Source: Cryptomeria japonica
Lineage: Eukaryota > Streptophyta > Pinopsida > Cupressales > Cupressaceae
DNA: 64,000 nt
Direction: 5' to 3'
NCBI RefSeq assembly: GCF_030272615.1
Contig: NC_081411.1
Span: 824,410,397 to 824,474,396, forward strand
Both the position numbers and the translations under genes were made by a program. Under the pieces are notes generated by a model. That model searched no databases. It was not told where the DNA came from and worked only from the letters and a program-made list of their open reading frames with translations. The stretch's first letter is position 1. Every line of letters starts with the position of its first letter. Below, piece after piece: positions 13,747 through 24,758 of this stretch.

Positions 13747-15071
13747 TTACAGTTGCACAAGAGACATCCCGCCACACAGGGGCTGCGTGATCGGCTGACA
13801 AAGGCCGAGGTGGATTGCATTGCTATGACTGGGTTGTATGACATGATGTCTATGCCCGTGATTCAGATGAATCATGGTTTGATGACAGCCTTGGCAGAGC
13901 GATGGCATAGTGAGACATGCATGTTTCACTTGGTGTAGGGGACGATGACTGTGACACTGGAGGATGTATGGCGCATCCTGCATATTCCTATTTGAGGTAA
14001 GCTGGAGACATATGATAGAGCATGGGGGACCCTGGCGGTGCAGAGATTCTTTGATGAGGACATTTATATTAATGATGGGCTGATAGCCTGGGAGGATATC
14101 GCTGCATTGTACAAGCCATTACCAGCAGTGTTGTCGGGGATTGTGGGGGGACTACTATGCCCAGATAGATGATCACATAGTCTGGCCATTAGGTGGGGGC
14201 AGGTGATTGAGCAGATAATGACAGAGGGGACCCGATTGGCCTAGGGACTGTGCATGTTAGTACACCTATATCAGGAGCTACATGAGGTAGTATACCACAG
14301 GAGGGGCTCATTGGCAGTGGGAGTTATGCTGCTGCATATTTGGGCATGGGAGCACTTACTGATTACCTGACCAGTGAGCCTGAGATTTCGGGCAGTCGAC
14401 TAGTCCTATATGTTTATGTATAGTGGTATGATGAGTCAGCCCCACCTCAGGAAGTTAGAGTGGTGGCGACAGGCACTGGATGATCTGGATGCAGGGATCT
14501 GGACACCCTATATTGAGTGTGAGCCTTGGGAGGATGATGCGGAGGCGTTGTTGTATGTATTCATGACTCGATTCCTCATTGGGAGGATAGCCTACCATGT
14601 AGAGAGACAAGTGTCGAGCAAAATTTTGAGACAATTTGGACGGTGACAAGGATTGCCTTGGGGATTAGGGGAGTATGTCAGGGTGGTACGAGAGAGGTAT
14701 GCATGGGGGCCAGTACTACCTTATGATTAGGAATTGGTAGAGTTTCAGATGCTATAGGCAAGACCATGGGATATACGACCAAGGGTGGTAGATGCAGGGT
14801 TGTCGGAGGAGTATACACAGTATATGGCGGCTCATTCGATTCCTCGGATATCAGATCTGGCAAAGTCAATTCTTGATTTTGAGGAGGATAGGGGATAGAG
14901 ATGGAGGAGGAGAGGAGGTTGAGGACCGATAGTAGGTGGATGAGGGAGAGGGTATGGTGGTGATGGAGGAGGTGGTGATGGAGGAGGAGGAGGGGGGGAT
15001 GGTGGAGGTGGTGGATTCGAAGGTGGAGGTGGAGTTGGTGGGTGGGTTCAGCAGAGAGGGAGAGGCGGTTT
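13747..15071 (+). pseudogene. Plant mobile domain (aminotransferase-like) protein, decayed, 5' part
   Basis: One reading frame (codons starting at 13747+3n) gives recognisable plant mobile domain text broken by many stops (for example near 13937, 13996 and 14170). Supporting pieces are CMFHLV then TMTVTLEDV near 13920-13965, LLHIWAWEH near 14330, RKLEWWRQALDDLDAGIWTPYIE from about 14452, and ARPWDIRP near 14760. This family (PF10536 type, MAIN/MAIL proteins) is widespread in plants, partly mobile, with proposed roles in silencing (established). Glycine-rich sequence encoded by GGAGG repeats follows at 14890-15050. The Tekay element inserts at 15071 and the gene resumes after 29506. The start codon is uncertain. 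Non-functional. Confidence 0.75.
15067..15071 (+). other. Target-site duplication GGTTT (left) of Tekay element
   Basis: GGTTT at 15067-15071 matches GGTTT at 29502-29506. This sets the left LTR edge at 15072, whose first base is G where the 3' LTR has T (TGTGAGGCCC), so the terminal T seems mutated in the 5' copy. Confidence 0.88.
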
Positions 15072-18039
15072 GGTGAGGCCCTACCCCAACCCATCCTATC
15101 TCTTCAGTTATTTTCATTTTGGAACTATTTTGGATACTAGTTTGGACACACTATGGATATAGAACTTTTCATGATTCCGCGATTTTGGTAACATTGATAT
15201 ATGTGGATGCTTCATTTCTATGCCTTGTGGATTATAGAATATTATATGATTCTAGATTAGGGTAATGTTGTGATGATGCAGGTTATTATCTGAATTTCAG
15301 GATTAGATATAATGTTTGGAAAATGTTTGCATATATTGTAGATGGATCAAATTTTGAGGATTATGAGGAAATTGCTTTGAATTGTGACAAATTATATTTC
15401 ATAATGTCAAGTCTTTGTAGAATGAATGTATTGTATTCTGATTATGTGATTTTATATTTTATATGAGGCTATTTGGGAAGTACTAATGTTTAAATTGAGA
15501 TGTGCAGGAAAATATCCATGTGACCATGGAAATATTAGGGAGAATCAAGCCTAGGCCAATGTGCGTTAGTAAAACCAGGGGTTGTCTATTTGGAGAGACA
15601 ACACCCCGTATGTACTGTATTTTATTCGTAAATGTAAAATGTTGCATGAGTGTAATTTGTATTTATTGGAATATTTAAATTGTTTAAGGGACAATTGCCA
15701 TGTGTTTATTGTGATGTGGAATTATGTTGTAGTGTCACTTGACACCTATGTAGTATGTTGTGTTGGCAATTTGTCATGTCACCTTTTTGAAGGTTTTATT
15801 TTTGTTAATGGTTATATCCCCTAATTATCCTTGAAGGAACCAAGAAATCTAGGTTAGAGAGCCACAAGGAAGGTCAACTCAGAGTTGACCCGTAGGTTAA
15901 CTTCAGGTGGACTTTCTGAAGGTCAAATCAACTCCTAGAGTCAATTTTAGAGCTTTTCTATTAGGCCTCATGGGGTACCTATGGGTGAAGGCCAAAATTG
16001 GCCATGTGTCTTTCCCTTAGGACTTGTTTAACCACCCAAAAAAGTGGTTTTCCCAAGATGGACGAATTCCATCTATAGGAGTGCCATCCTTGGAAGGAGA
16101 ACCTTCTTGGAGATAGTAATCCCTCTTCCCCATTCCATTTCCCTTCTCTAGGCACCTAGGTTAGGGAGTGTGTAAGACCTAGGGAAGACCAACCCAATGG
16201 GAGATCACTCACTCTATCCAAGAGGTTGGAAGGAGTGAGAGAGGCCTTCTTAGGCTAAGAATGGAAGCTTAGTGAGCTAATCACCCACTCTCCACTTTTG
16301 GAGATTTTTGGAAAAATTTGAAAGGAAAAACCAGTTTTAGAGAATTTAGAGGAATTGGGTGGCCAAGATTTGCAGAAAGTTGTGTGGATTGGGCAGCTCA
16401 TCTTCAACCAAGTTTAGAATACCTATTGGCAGGATAAGGTTGGTTGTTATCTCCTCTTGTTTATGTTGTTTATGTTAGCTATGTTGTTTTGTTGAAGGAA
16501 AAAAATTTGCTTGTAAAGGAAGTGTGTATGTATAATGTTGTAGAAGGAAATAATGTGTAGTTTTATTCTATGTTTTTCTGTTTTGTGTTTTTGTTTTGGG
16601 AGTGTCCAAGATCTCCTACTCTTGGGAGAGTAGGATGATCTTGGGGTGGAAGAAGCATGACAGCCTTGGGTGAGAGGCTCTCCTTAAGGAGAGTGATCTC
16701 AAGGGTGTCCTTTGTGACCCTTGCTGCATAGCCTTGTGTATGCATTTGGGGGTCATAAGGGGAGAGAAATGGCTTTGAGCCTTTGGGGGGGCATAAGGTG
16801 GTTGGGATGAATTCTGATTGAGTATTTTGTGTTGCCATGAGGTGGCTTGTGATATTCTTTTTGGCTGCAGTCTCCCCAACGGTACTTGGTCCACTTCCAC
16901 CCATAGATTGATCTCCACAAATGTGGTGATAGTGTAGCTTGGGATGGGAAAGTGTATGTGTTGTGTGTTTGCCCTATTGTTATGTTGTATTGCTTGGTTG
17001 TAACCCGTCTAGATCTTGATTCTCCTAGCTCGGGGGTGGCTTCTGTTAAGCCTAGGCTGGGAGGTGAGCATCCCATGGTCACAGTCCTAAAATTTACTTG
17101 CAGGTGGCTTGGGAAAAAGATTAGGAGTTGTAGATTGATGTGTTGCAGACTTCTATTCAGAATTCTTATTTTTATTTTAATGCAAAAAAAAAGAGAAAAA
17201 AAAAAAGAAGAGAAAGTGCAGATGTAAATATAGGACTTAAAATGATTCTGTTTCTATTTGAATAAATGTAATTTTTATTTTCTGTGTAAAGATTAGAGAA
17301 AGATGACTGTTTAGAAATTCTACCCATTTTCATATTTGGGCTATTGTAACTTATCATTCTGGAAAGTAATGTAAATTTTTATTATATTTTGATGCCTATT
17401 GTGTTGTAGAAGACTACATTTAAATTTGGTCTGTAACATGTTTAGTTACTGCAATATTAAAGAAAAGCAACAGAAAAATGCATTAGGATTCCTTATTTAC
17501 TATTCATTAGTTTATTTACTGCATTAGTAGGGAAAAGAAAAAGAAATGCAGTAGGGTTATTATTTACTTGCATAGTGTAAATTCTGTAATTTTATGACTG
17601 TTTTTAAAAAAAAAGAGTGAACTAGTATTGTTTTTTTTATTTCTCACTATTTACTTGCATAGTTTAGATTTTGTTATTTTATGACTGTTAAAAGAAAACC
17701 AGAACTATTTTATTTCTGTAGCAAGTTTAAATAAAAGAAAGAAATAAATAGATCTATTCTAAATGCTGTTAGAAGACTTAAAACGGAATGTAGATGGTTA
17801 AAAACCTCAGATCAATATAAGGGTTTTAACCCTATTACTTCAACACTTAGTCATATATATCTCTATATGTATATAAGTATATGTATTGAAAATATATACC
17901 TATATAGATATAAAGTATATATATACATATAAGCTTCCTGTAATGTGCATACCCCTGTAACAACAAAATAAAGGATGCATTTTGAACTTGTGCACCTCTG
18001 TTTCAAACATATAAAATATAATGCAGAATAAACCCTTTA

Positions 18040-18042
<3 letters not shown>

Positions 18043-18112
<70 letters not shown>
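18043..18112. repeat. (AT)n microsatellite, about 35 units
   Basis: Pure AT dinucleotide tract, slightly shorter in the 3' LTR (about 27729-27793). A second tract at 18192-18230 follows. The tracts account for most of the length difference between the two LTRs. Confidence 0.9.
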
Positions 18113-18114
<2 letters not shown>

Positions 18115-18185
18115 TGCAATCTAAAGTCATGCTCTGTGGATGCCTGTAGAAGAAAATATCTACATATTCATAAACGATACTATGC

Positions 18186-18232
<47 letters not shown>

Positions 18233-18344
18233 CATAATATACATTGGAAATTCAAAAAAAAAACTACATCTTATACCATTTTTATCAACCCACGAAACTT
18301 ATTAAAAATGTTGCAAAAAAAAAAGGGGAAGCAAGTCTCGCGGG

Positions 18345-18581
18345 CCACTGTGTGCAACACAGTGGACGGCCACGGCCGAACCACTGTGCTACACACAGTG
18401 GGCGGCGCCGAAGGGCACCGCACTGTGTGTAACACAGTGGGCGGTCGCGGCCGCCACTGTGCTACGCACAGTGAACGGCGCCCGCCACTGTGTGTATACA
18501 CAGTGGGCGGCGGCTATGCCGTCCGCCACTGTGTGTACACACAGTGGGCGGCGCTGCCGCCACTGTGCGTATGCACAGCGG
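18345..18581. repeat. Array of seven CCACTGTG..CACAGTGG hairpins in Tekay 5' LTR
   Basis: Seven 20-22-bp dyads start at 18345, 18381, 18421, 18454, 18485, 18526 and 18560. Each is CCACTGTG, a 4-6 base centre such as TGCAA, CTACA or TGTA, then CACAGTGG. They are separated by GC-rich spacers (GGCGGC, CGGCCG). Every arm can pair. The array ends about 140 bp upstream of the TATA box, so a cis-regulatory role is plausible (inference). Spurious ORFs read through it on both strands. Confidence 0.9.
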
Positions 18582-18702
18582 CGCCCGAACCCCTGCGAAA
18601 ACCTCCGCTCTCCCCGCATGAAACCCTCCGCCTCCGTACCTGCAGTTACAACTCAAAAAAAAAAAGAAAGAAAGCAAACAAAGAAAAAGGGGTAATATAA
18701 AA

Positions 18703-18808
18703 CCCTAACCCATTCGGGTTAGGGTATAAAATGGTAAGGAGGAAATAAGGTAAGAGGTAAAATATAAAAAAAAAAGAGCAACCCTAACCCAATTTCGGGT
18801 TAGGGTTA
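18703..18808 (+). promoter_or_regulatory. TATA box flanked by telobox palindromes (Tekay LTR promoter)
   Basis: TATAAA at 18725-18730 is preceded by AACCCTAACCC, a short ATTC spacer and GGGTTAGGGT (18704-18727), and followed at about 18781-18807 by AACCCTAACCC, AATTTC and GGGTTAGGGTT. AAACCCTAA is the plant telobox, bound by Myb-type telomere-repeat factors and found near plant core promoters (established). Probable LTR transcription start just downstream. Confidence 0.65.
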
Positions 18809-18823
18809 GCATTTTAGGTAATT

Positions 18824-18870
<47 letters not shown>

Positions 18871-18943
18871 AGATTTAGATTTGAAACACTAAAATTGATT
18901 TTTAATTTATAATGAGGGTTAGAATTTAAGAATTTATAATGTG

Positions 18944-18975
<32 letters not shown>

Positions 18976-19812
18976 AGGGGGAAATTTAAATTGGAAATTT
19001 AAAGTTAGATTTTAGTATATAATTTGGGGTTAAGTTTATAATTGAAATATTATGGAATTTTGAACCCTGATTTTAATGTATATATATTTGGGGACAAATT
19101 TAATAATTGGATTCTTATGGGATTTTAGACTTTTGATAATAGGGGTTAATTTAATATTTGAATTATTATATGTCCTCATTCTTTAGAAATTTAATTTTAT
19201 TTAATTCAAGGGGGTTAATAATAAAGGATTACTATAGTTGGGTAAACTATACGTTTAACCCAGCAATATATTTAATTAATCAATGGACGTTAGGAAAATT
19301 TATTTAGGAACCTTAAGCCCTTGAGATCGATTTTTGGTCGGATTGAAAATTAATTGACAAAATCAAGGGGTTTAGGGAAAATCAGAATTTGGCCTTAGCT
19401 TATTGTCGGTTTTAGTGGGCAAATGACATTGTAGTAAATTGAAACCCTCATCGGGTGGATGCGTATAATAAATTTTATATAAGCATCAAATAATCATTAG
19501 CAATATCATTATATGACCTGGAATGATTTAATACGTTAAGATAGCCAATTATCCCTTGGTTTAATTAGCGACAACTTGTCTTAGGTAATTGAGCTAGCTA
19601 ACTAATCGGCAATGCAAATTAATCTTCACCAAATCAAGTCACTCGCTCGAGTTGGTTATTTAACTTAACCTTAGTAAGTAAGTTTATTTACATCCTAGAT
19701 AAGACAAAACTTTAAGATACAGTTGTTATGTATTAGGATTTATAGCGAGTTCATGACGTCAAAAAAAATTTGTTGTTCCGTTTTTGTGCCCTAAAGTTTG
19801 GGCATGACATCT

Positions 19813-19824
19813 TGGTATCAGAGC
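19813..19824 (+). other. Primer-binding site of Tekay element
   Basis: TGGTATCAGAGC, three bases after the LTR end at 19809; initiator tRNA-Met type. A leader of about 157 bp follows to the gag start. Confidence 0.95.
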
Positions 19825-19981
19825 AAGGTTTCCAACACTAGGAACCTTTCTCCATTACGTTTCGCTTTAATTATCTAAATTAATCAAATATTTTCTTAAA
19901 CGGAAAATAAAAATATAAATATATGAAAATTGAATTGTTTAAATTAATTGTTTATTTATTTTATTTTTGTTTCCTCATAGG

Positions 19982-21025
19982 ATGCCTCCGACTACGCGAC
20001 AAGCTCGCAAGCGCGGAAGGGGTCGTAGGCGTACACGTATGGCACGCGAGGATGTTGCTAGGGAGGAACCGGTTCCAGAAGGGAACCCGGAAGCACCTCC
20101 CGAACCACCGGTTGACCCTAACCGAGACATCTTGCTAGCTCTTCAGAACTTGATCGGGATCGTGCAGGATAGGCTTCCAGCAGTGGACCGTCATGCAGAC
20201 AATCAGAACTCAGGGAGTCATAGATCAGTGGATAGGGAACGGAGTAGGAGTCCACCTCCTAATTCTGTAGAGGGTGAGGCAGAGCATGAGCCAGAGTCCG
20301 TTCACCTGCCCGAACCCCCTCCAGTAGCAGCACCTGTGTACTTTGAGAGAGCACGTCAGGAACCAGGAGACCTGATTAGAGAGGTTTTACGCCTCCAGCC
20401 GCCATCTTTTGGAGGCACTACTGACGGAGTAGAGGCTGAGGCATGGCTTTTAAGCCTAGATCGGTGCTTCGCATTGCGATCTTATGAAAGCAATCTGAAG
20501 GCACGCGTTGCAGTCCACCTTCTGAGATCGACAGCCTCCACATGGTGGAAGCAAGAGGAATTCAAGTGCGGACTCACTGCAGATACCATCACATGGGAAA
20601 TCTTCACAGAGAGGTTCAGAGAGAGGTACTTGTCAGAGCATTTCCGGCAGCGTAGGATCGATGAGTTCCATGACCTCCAGCAGAAGGGTCTCACAGTGAC
20701 CCAGTACGAGAGTAAGTTTATTGAGCTCCTACCTTATGTAGATTACCTGAAGGACGAGAAGCTACTCGTCAACCGATTTGTTAGGGGACTTAATGCTGGG
20801 ATAGCAGGACCAGTGAGGATGGCCGCTCCAGGGAGCCTTCGGGTTGCCGTAGAGAAGGCCCTTATAGCCGAGGAGATTCAGATCAGGCCACAGGACACGA
20901 GGGATCGGTTCCAGAACCGAAACCTAGCTCCCCAGCCTTTCGGGTTTCAGAAACCCCATTGGAAAGGCAACCACAGAAATGTTTCGGGGTCCCATAAACC
21001 CCCTCCTCCACAGCAGTCACAGTAG
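19982..21025 (+). pseudogene. gag: Tekay gag, ends at an in-frame TAG
   Basis: Start ATG at 19982, directly after TTTCCTCATAG. An Arg-rich N-terminus (RKRGRGRRRTR) is followed by an acidic/Pro-rich segment. A retrotransposon gag domain covers about residues 130-290, with AEAWLLSLDRCF, ASTWWKQEEF and FRERYLSEHFRQRRIDEF. Stop TAG 21023-21025 falls inside a Gln-rich linker of CAG codons just before the zinc knuckle. The same frame runs on into pol, so the stop is most simply a CAG-to-TAG change and not a true gag end. Gag forms the cytoplasmic particle. Confidence 0.9.
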
Positions 21026-23914
21026 AATCAGAGACAGAGGCCACCTCAGGGACAGCAGGGCTCCAGGCCCAAACAGTGGCAGTCACAGGGTCCTAGGCGT
21101 GACCAGAGAGTACAGGGTACATACACACCCCCGGCACGGGCTCAGCAGTCCTCCAGGGGTGGGTACAGTGGTTCTAGCCGGACAGGTGGGCATCCTTTTA
21201 CTAGGCCTCAGGGCGCACAGTTTCAGGCACGCGGTGCTTGCTTCACGTGTGGAGCCATGGGGCACATGGCGAGAGAGTGTCCACAGGGACAGATGACAGG
21301 GAATCAGAGGATGGCAACATCAGAGCCTACAGTTGGGGACATGGGCAAGACCCATAGAGTCTACGCAGCGGTTGATAACCGCCAGGCAGAGCACCAGGCC
21401 ACAGTCATCGAGGCTGCAGGTAAGGTCAGAGGTAGTAGTATTTCTATATTATTTGACTCAGGGGCGACTGACTCCTTTATATCTCCATTGGTTGTGGAGC
21501 GTTGCGGGCTAGTGGCAGTAAGGCAAAGTGTCAGCTGGGAAGTGGAGTTAGCTTCAGGGGCTAGAGTGTCAGTGGATTCAGAGGTTAGGGGATGTCCGCT
21601 CCAGATTGGTAATACCACCACCTTAGTAGACCTTAGAGTTACACCACTCGGATCTTATGGCGTCGTACTTGGCATGGATTGGCTTTACGCCCACAGAGCC
21701 AAGATGGATTGTCGCTTGAAAAAGGTTAAGTGTGAGGATGATCATGGTGCTCCCATAGTAATCACTGGGATTCAGAGACCCGTGTCTCTTCGTATGATAT
21801 CCGCAATGCAGCTTAAGCGGAGCATGCGAAAGGGATGCCAGTTGTTTGCCATCACAATCAGTGACCGAGAGGAAGAAAATGAGAAGGAGCCGTCCATAGA
21901 TGATCACCCCATCCTTGAGGAATTTGCAGATGTGTTTCTTGATGAGCTACCTGGTATGCCGCCCAGTAGGGAGATTGACTTCCACATAGATTTGGTACCA
22001 GGAGCCGAGCCAGTTTCGAGGGCACCTTATAGGATGACCACTCATGAGCTTAATGAGCTCAAGATGCAGCTAGAGGAACTCTTAGAGAAGGGTCACATCC
22101 GTCCTAGCGTTTCTCCTTGGGGCGCACCAGTCATCTTCGTGAAGAAGAAAGATGGATCCCTTCGGTTATGCATGGATTACAGGCAACTGAATAAAGTAAC
22201 CATCAAGAACCGCTATCCTTTACCGAGGATCGATGATTTGTTTGATCAGCTTCAAGGTGCCAAAGTGTTTTCCAAAATAGACCTGAAGTCAGGATATCAT
22301 CAGTTGAGAATTGTGGAAAGTGATATCCACAAGACCGCGTTTCGCACCAGATATGGCCACTATGAGTTCACTGTGGTCCCATTCGGTCTTACGAATGCTC
22401 CAGCTGTATTCATGAGTCTCATGAATGGGGTATTCCGCACCTTCCTCGACCGATTTGTGATAGTGTTCCTCGACGACATATTGATCTATTCCCGAAATGA
22501 GCAGGAGCATGAGGAGCATTTGAGACAGGTTTTGCAGTGTTTGAGGGATAACCAGTTGTTCGGCAGTTTGTCGAAGTATGCTTTCTTTAGATCAGAGGTC
22601 AAGTACCTAGGGCATGTTATATCCGGTGATGGGATCTCAGTTGACCCATCAAAGATTAGAGCCATCATGGATTGGCCGGCACCTACCAGTGTGACAGAGG
22701 TCAGAAGCTTCATGGGTTTAGCAGGATACTATAGACGTTTTGTGGAGGGATTTTCCAGAGTTGCACACCCCATCACATCCCTCCAGCGAAAAGGGAAGAA
22801 ATTCGAGTGGACAGAGAAGTGTGAGAGGGCTTTTCAGGATCTAAAAAGGGCCCTTACTAGTGCACCTATTCTTATTGTGCCAGACCCCACGGCCGACTTC
22901 ATGGTATGCACGGATGCTTCCTTAGATGGATTGGGAGCAGTTCTTATGCAGGAGGGTAGGGTTATAGCATACGAGTCTAGGAAACTTAAGACTCACGAGC
23001 TTAACTACCCTACGCACGACCTAGAGCTTGCGGCAGTTGTACATGCACTTGTGAGGTGGAGACACTTCCTTTTAGGTCATCACTTCGAGCTTCATTCAGA
23101 CCATCAGAGTTTGCAGTATATCTTCACCCAGCCTAACCTTAATGCACGTCAGAGGAGATGGATGGAGTTCCTTTGTGAGTATGATTTTGATGTTCATTAC
23201 ATCAAAGGAAAGGAGAATGTGGTCGCAGATGCCCTAAGTAGGAGACGACATGAGGTTTACACCATATCCATGAGCACTGATTTGAGAGACCGTATTTTGC
23301 AGCGATTGCCAGAGGATGATTGGTATCTAGAGGTTTGTCAGAGGATCCGTAATCAGGAGACCCTGGAGGGGAAGTTTGTGGACTACTCTTTGGAGTCCGA
23401 TGGTTTATTACGCCATAGAGGGCGCATTTATGTACCCTCTCCTGGGGGTTTGCGAGATTTCATTATCATGGAGGCTCATAGAGCTCCTTATGCAGCACAT
23501 CCCGGGGTTAAGAAGATGCATGCTGACTTGAGGCAGTTATATCATTGGCCAGGAATGCGGCAGCTTATCGCCGAGTTAGTAGCCCGATGCCTTGAGTGTC
23601 AGAGAGTCAAGGCAGAGCACCGCCATCCAGGAGGGTTACTCCAGTCCCATGCTATACCAGAGTGGAAGTGGGATACTATATCCATGGACTTCATTATTGG
23701 TCTTCCTATGTCATCGCGTCGCCATGATGCTATCTTGGTGACAGTTGACAAATTGACCAAAGTAGCCCACTTCTCACCAGTTCGGACTACCTTCACAGCT
23801 CCAGCAGTGGCACAGGTGTTCTTACGAGACATTGTTAGGCTTCATGGTGTCCCACGCAAGATTATCTCTGATAGGGATTCTCTCTTTACATCTTCCTTTT
23901 GGAAGGCATTATAG
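21026..23914 (+). pseudogene. pol: Tekay zinc knuckle, protease, RT, RNase H and integrase core, ends at TAG
   Basis: Same frame as gag. A CCHC knuckle ([14 protein letters not shown]) lies at 21239-21280 and the aspartic protease motif [10 protein letters not shown] at 21452-21481. RT runs from about 22090 to 22640 with active-site FLDDILIYS near 22466. Gypsy RNase H begins at [11 protein letters not shown] near 22913 and reaches ADALSR near 23240. Integrase zinc finger is at about 23480-23620 (two His, then CLECQ), and the core starts at WDTISMDF near 23668. TAG at 23912-23914 cuts the integrase core before its last catalytic residue. Active-site residues upstream of the stop look intact. 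Confidence 0.93.
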
Positions 23915-24748
23915 ACAGCGTTGGGCACCAAGCTCAACTTTAGCACAGCCTATCATCCAGAGACAGATGGCCAGACAGAGCGGGTTAACCAGGTGTTAGA
24001 GGATATGCTCCGCATGTACGTCATGGATCATCAGACCCGATGGGAGGAGTACCTGCATTTAGTAGAATTTGCCTATAATAATGGGCATCACACTTCTTTG
24101 GGGATGCCACCCTTTCAGGCCTTGTACGGCAGACCATGCAGGACACCTTTGAGTTGGGATCGTATTGAGGACAGAGTGGCCATAGGCCCTGAGTTGGTCC
24201 GTGATATGGAGCAACAGGTAACTTTGATTAGACAGCGCCTTAGAGAGGCACAGGATAGGCAGAAGAAATATGCAGATGCAAAGAGGATAGACCGGAGTTA
24301 CATGGTTGGGGACAGAGTTTTCCTGAGAGTGCGACCGCATAAGAGTCCAATCCGCTATGGAAAGGGTTCTAAGCTCGCACCTCGCTTTGTTGGACCCTTC
24401 GAGATCCTTGAGAGGATAGGACCAGTTGCTTATCGCCTAGCTTTGCCACCTAGCCTGTCACGCATCCACGATGTGTTTCATGTGTCAGTTTTGAGAAAAT
24501 ATATCTATGATGAGTCTCATATTTTAGATTGGGATGCCTTGCAAGTGGAGTCGGACGGGCAGTTAGCCTTGGAGCCCATTCGCATTTTGGCACGCCGGAC
24601 GTTGGCCCTTCGAGGTCGAGAGCTGGACCAGGTTAGGGTCCAGTGGGATTGCTATGATGAGGTTACAGCTTCATGGGAGGATGCAGCACGTATGAGATCA
24701 CAGTACCCTCATCTTTTTGATGAACTCCAGGAGGACGTTCATGCCTAG
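23915..24748 (+). pseudogene. Tekay integrase C-terminal half and chromodomain
   Basis: Continues in the same frame after the TAG. The integrase core end (ETDGQTERVNQVLEDML, with the Glu after GQT) is at about 23958-24010. A GPFEIL..GPVAYRLALP C-terminal module lies near 24390-24450, and a chromodomain at about 24570-24720 (RVQWDCYDEVTASWEDAARM, then YPHLF). The chromodomain directs insertion to marked chromatin in chromoviruses (established). Stop at 24746-24748, 10 bp before the 3' LTR and overlapping the start of the purine-rich tract. Confidence 0.9.
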
Positions 24749-24758
24749 AGGGGGAGGG
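24747..24758 (+). other. Polypurine tract of Tekay element
   Basis: AGAGGGGGAGGG directly before TGTGAGGCCC of the 3' LTR; it overlaps the pol stop codon. Confidence 0.9.

Larger units (their letters stand above)
15072..19809 (+). repeat. Tekay 5' LTR, 4738 bp
   Basis: Runs from (T)GTGAGGCCCTACCCC to GGGCATGACA. It contains a long AT-rich 5' half, (AT)n tracts at about 18043-18112, 18192-18230, 18827-18868 and 18943-18970, a GC-rich hairpin array at 18345-18581, and a TATA box with telobox palindromes at 18703-18808. ORFs at 16563-17227 and 18140-18700 repeat in the 3' LTR and look spurious. Confidence 0.95.

Noticed and set aside
16563-17227. ORF cluster repeated at 26250-26914
   Set aside because: Both lie at the same place in the two Tekay LTRs; no recognisable protein; duplication reflects the LTR pair, not selection.
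18345-18581. CRISPR-like array
   Set aside because: Units are palindromes with short GC spacers in a plant LTR; spacers are not unique and no cas genes exist here.
18041-18700. ORFs rich in Ile/Tyr and in His/Cys/Arg near the (AT)n tracts and hairpin array
   Set aside because: Translations of dinucleotide repeats and hairpins in an LTR, not genes.
18703-18808. Interstitial telomere
   Set aside because: Only one or two telomere units in inverted pairs beside a TATA box, and present in both LTRs; a promoter element is more likely.
19967-19982. gag start upstream of 19982, or an intron ending at TTTCCTCATAG
   Set aside because: The upstream start would be a non-ATG codon; the acceptor-like sequence alone, with no supported donor, is not enough to call an intron.
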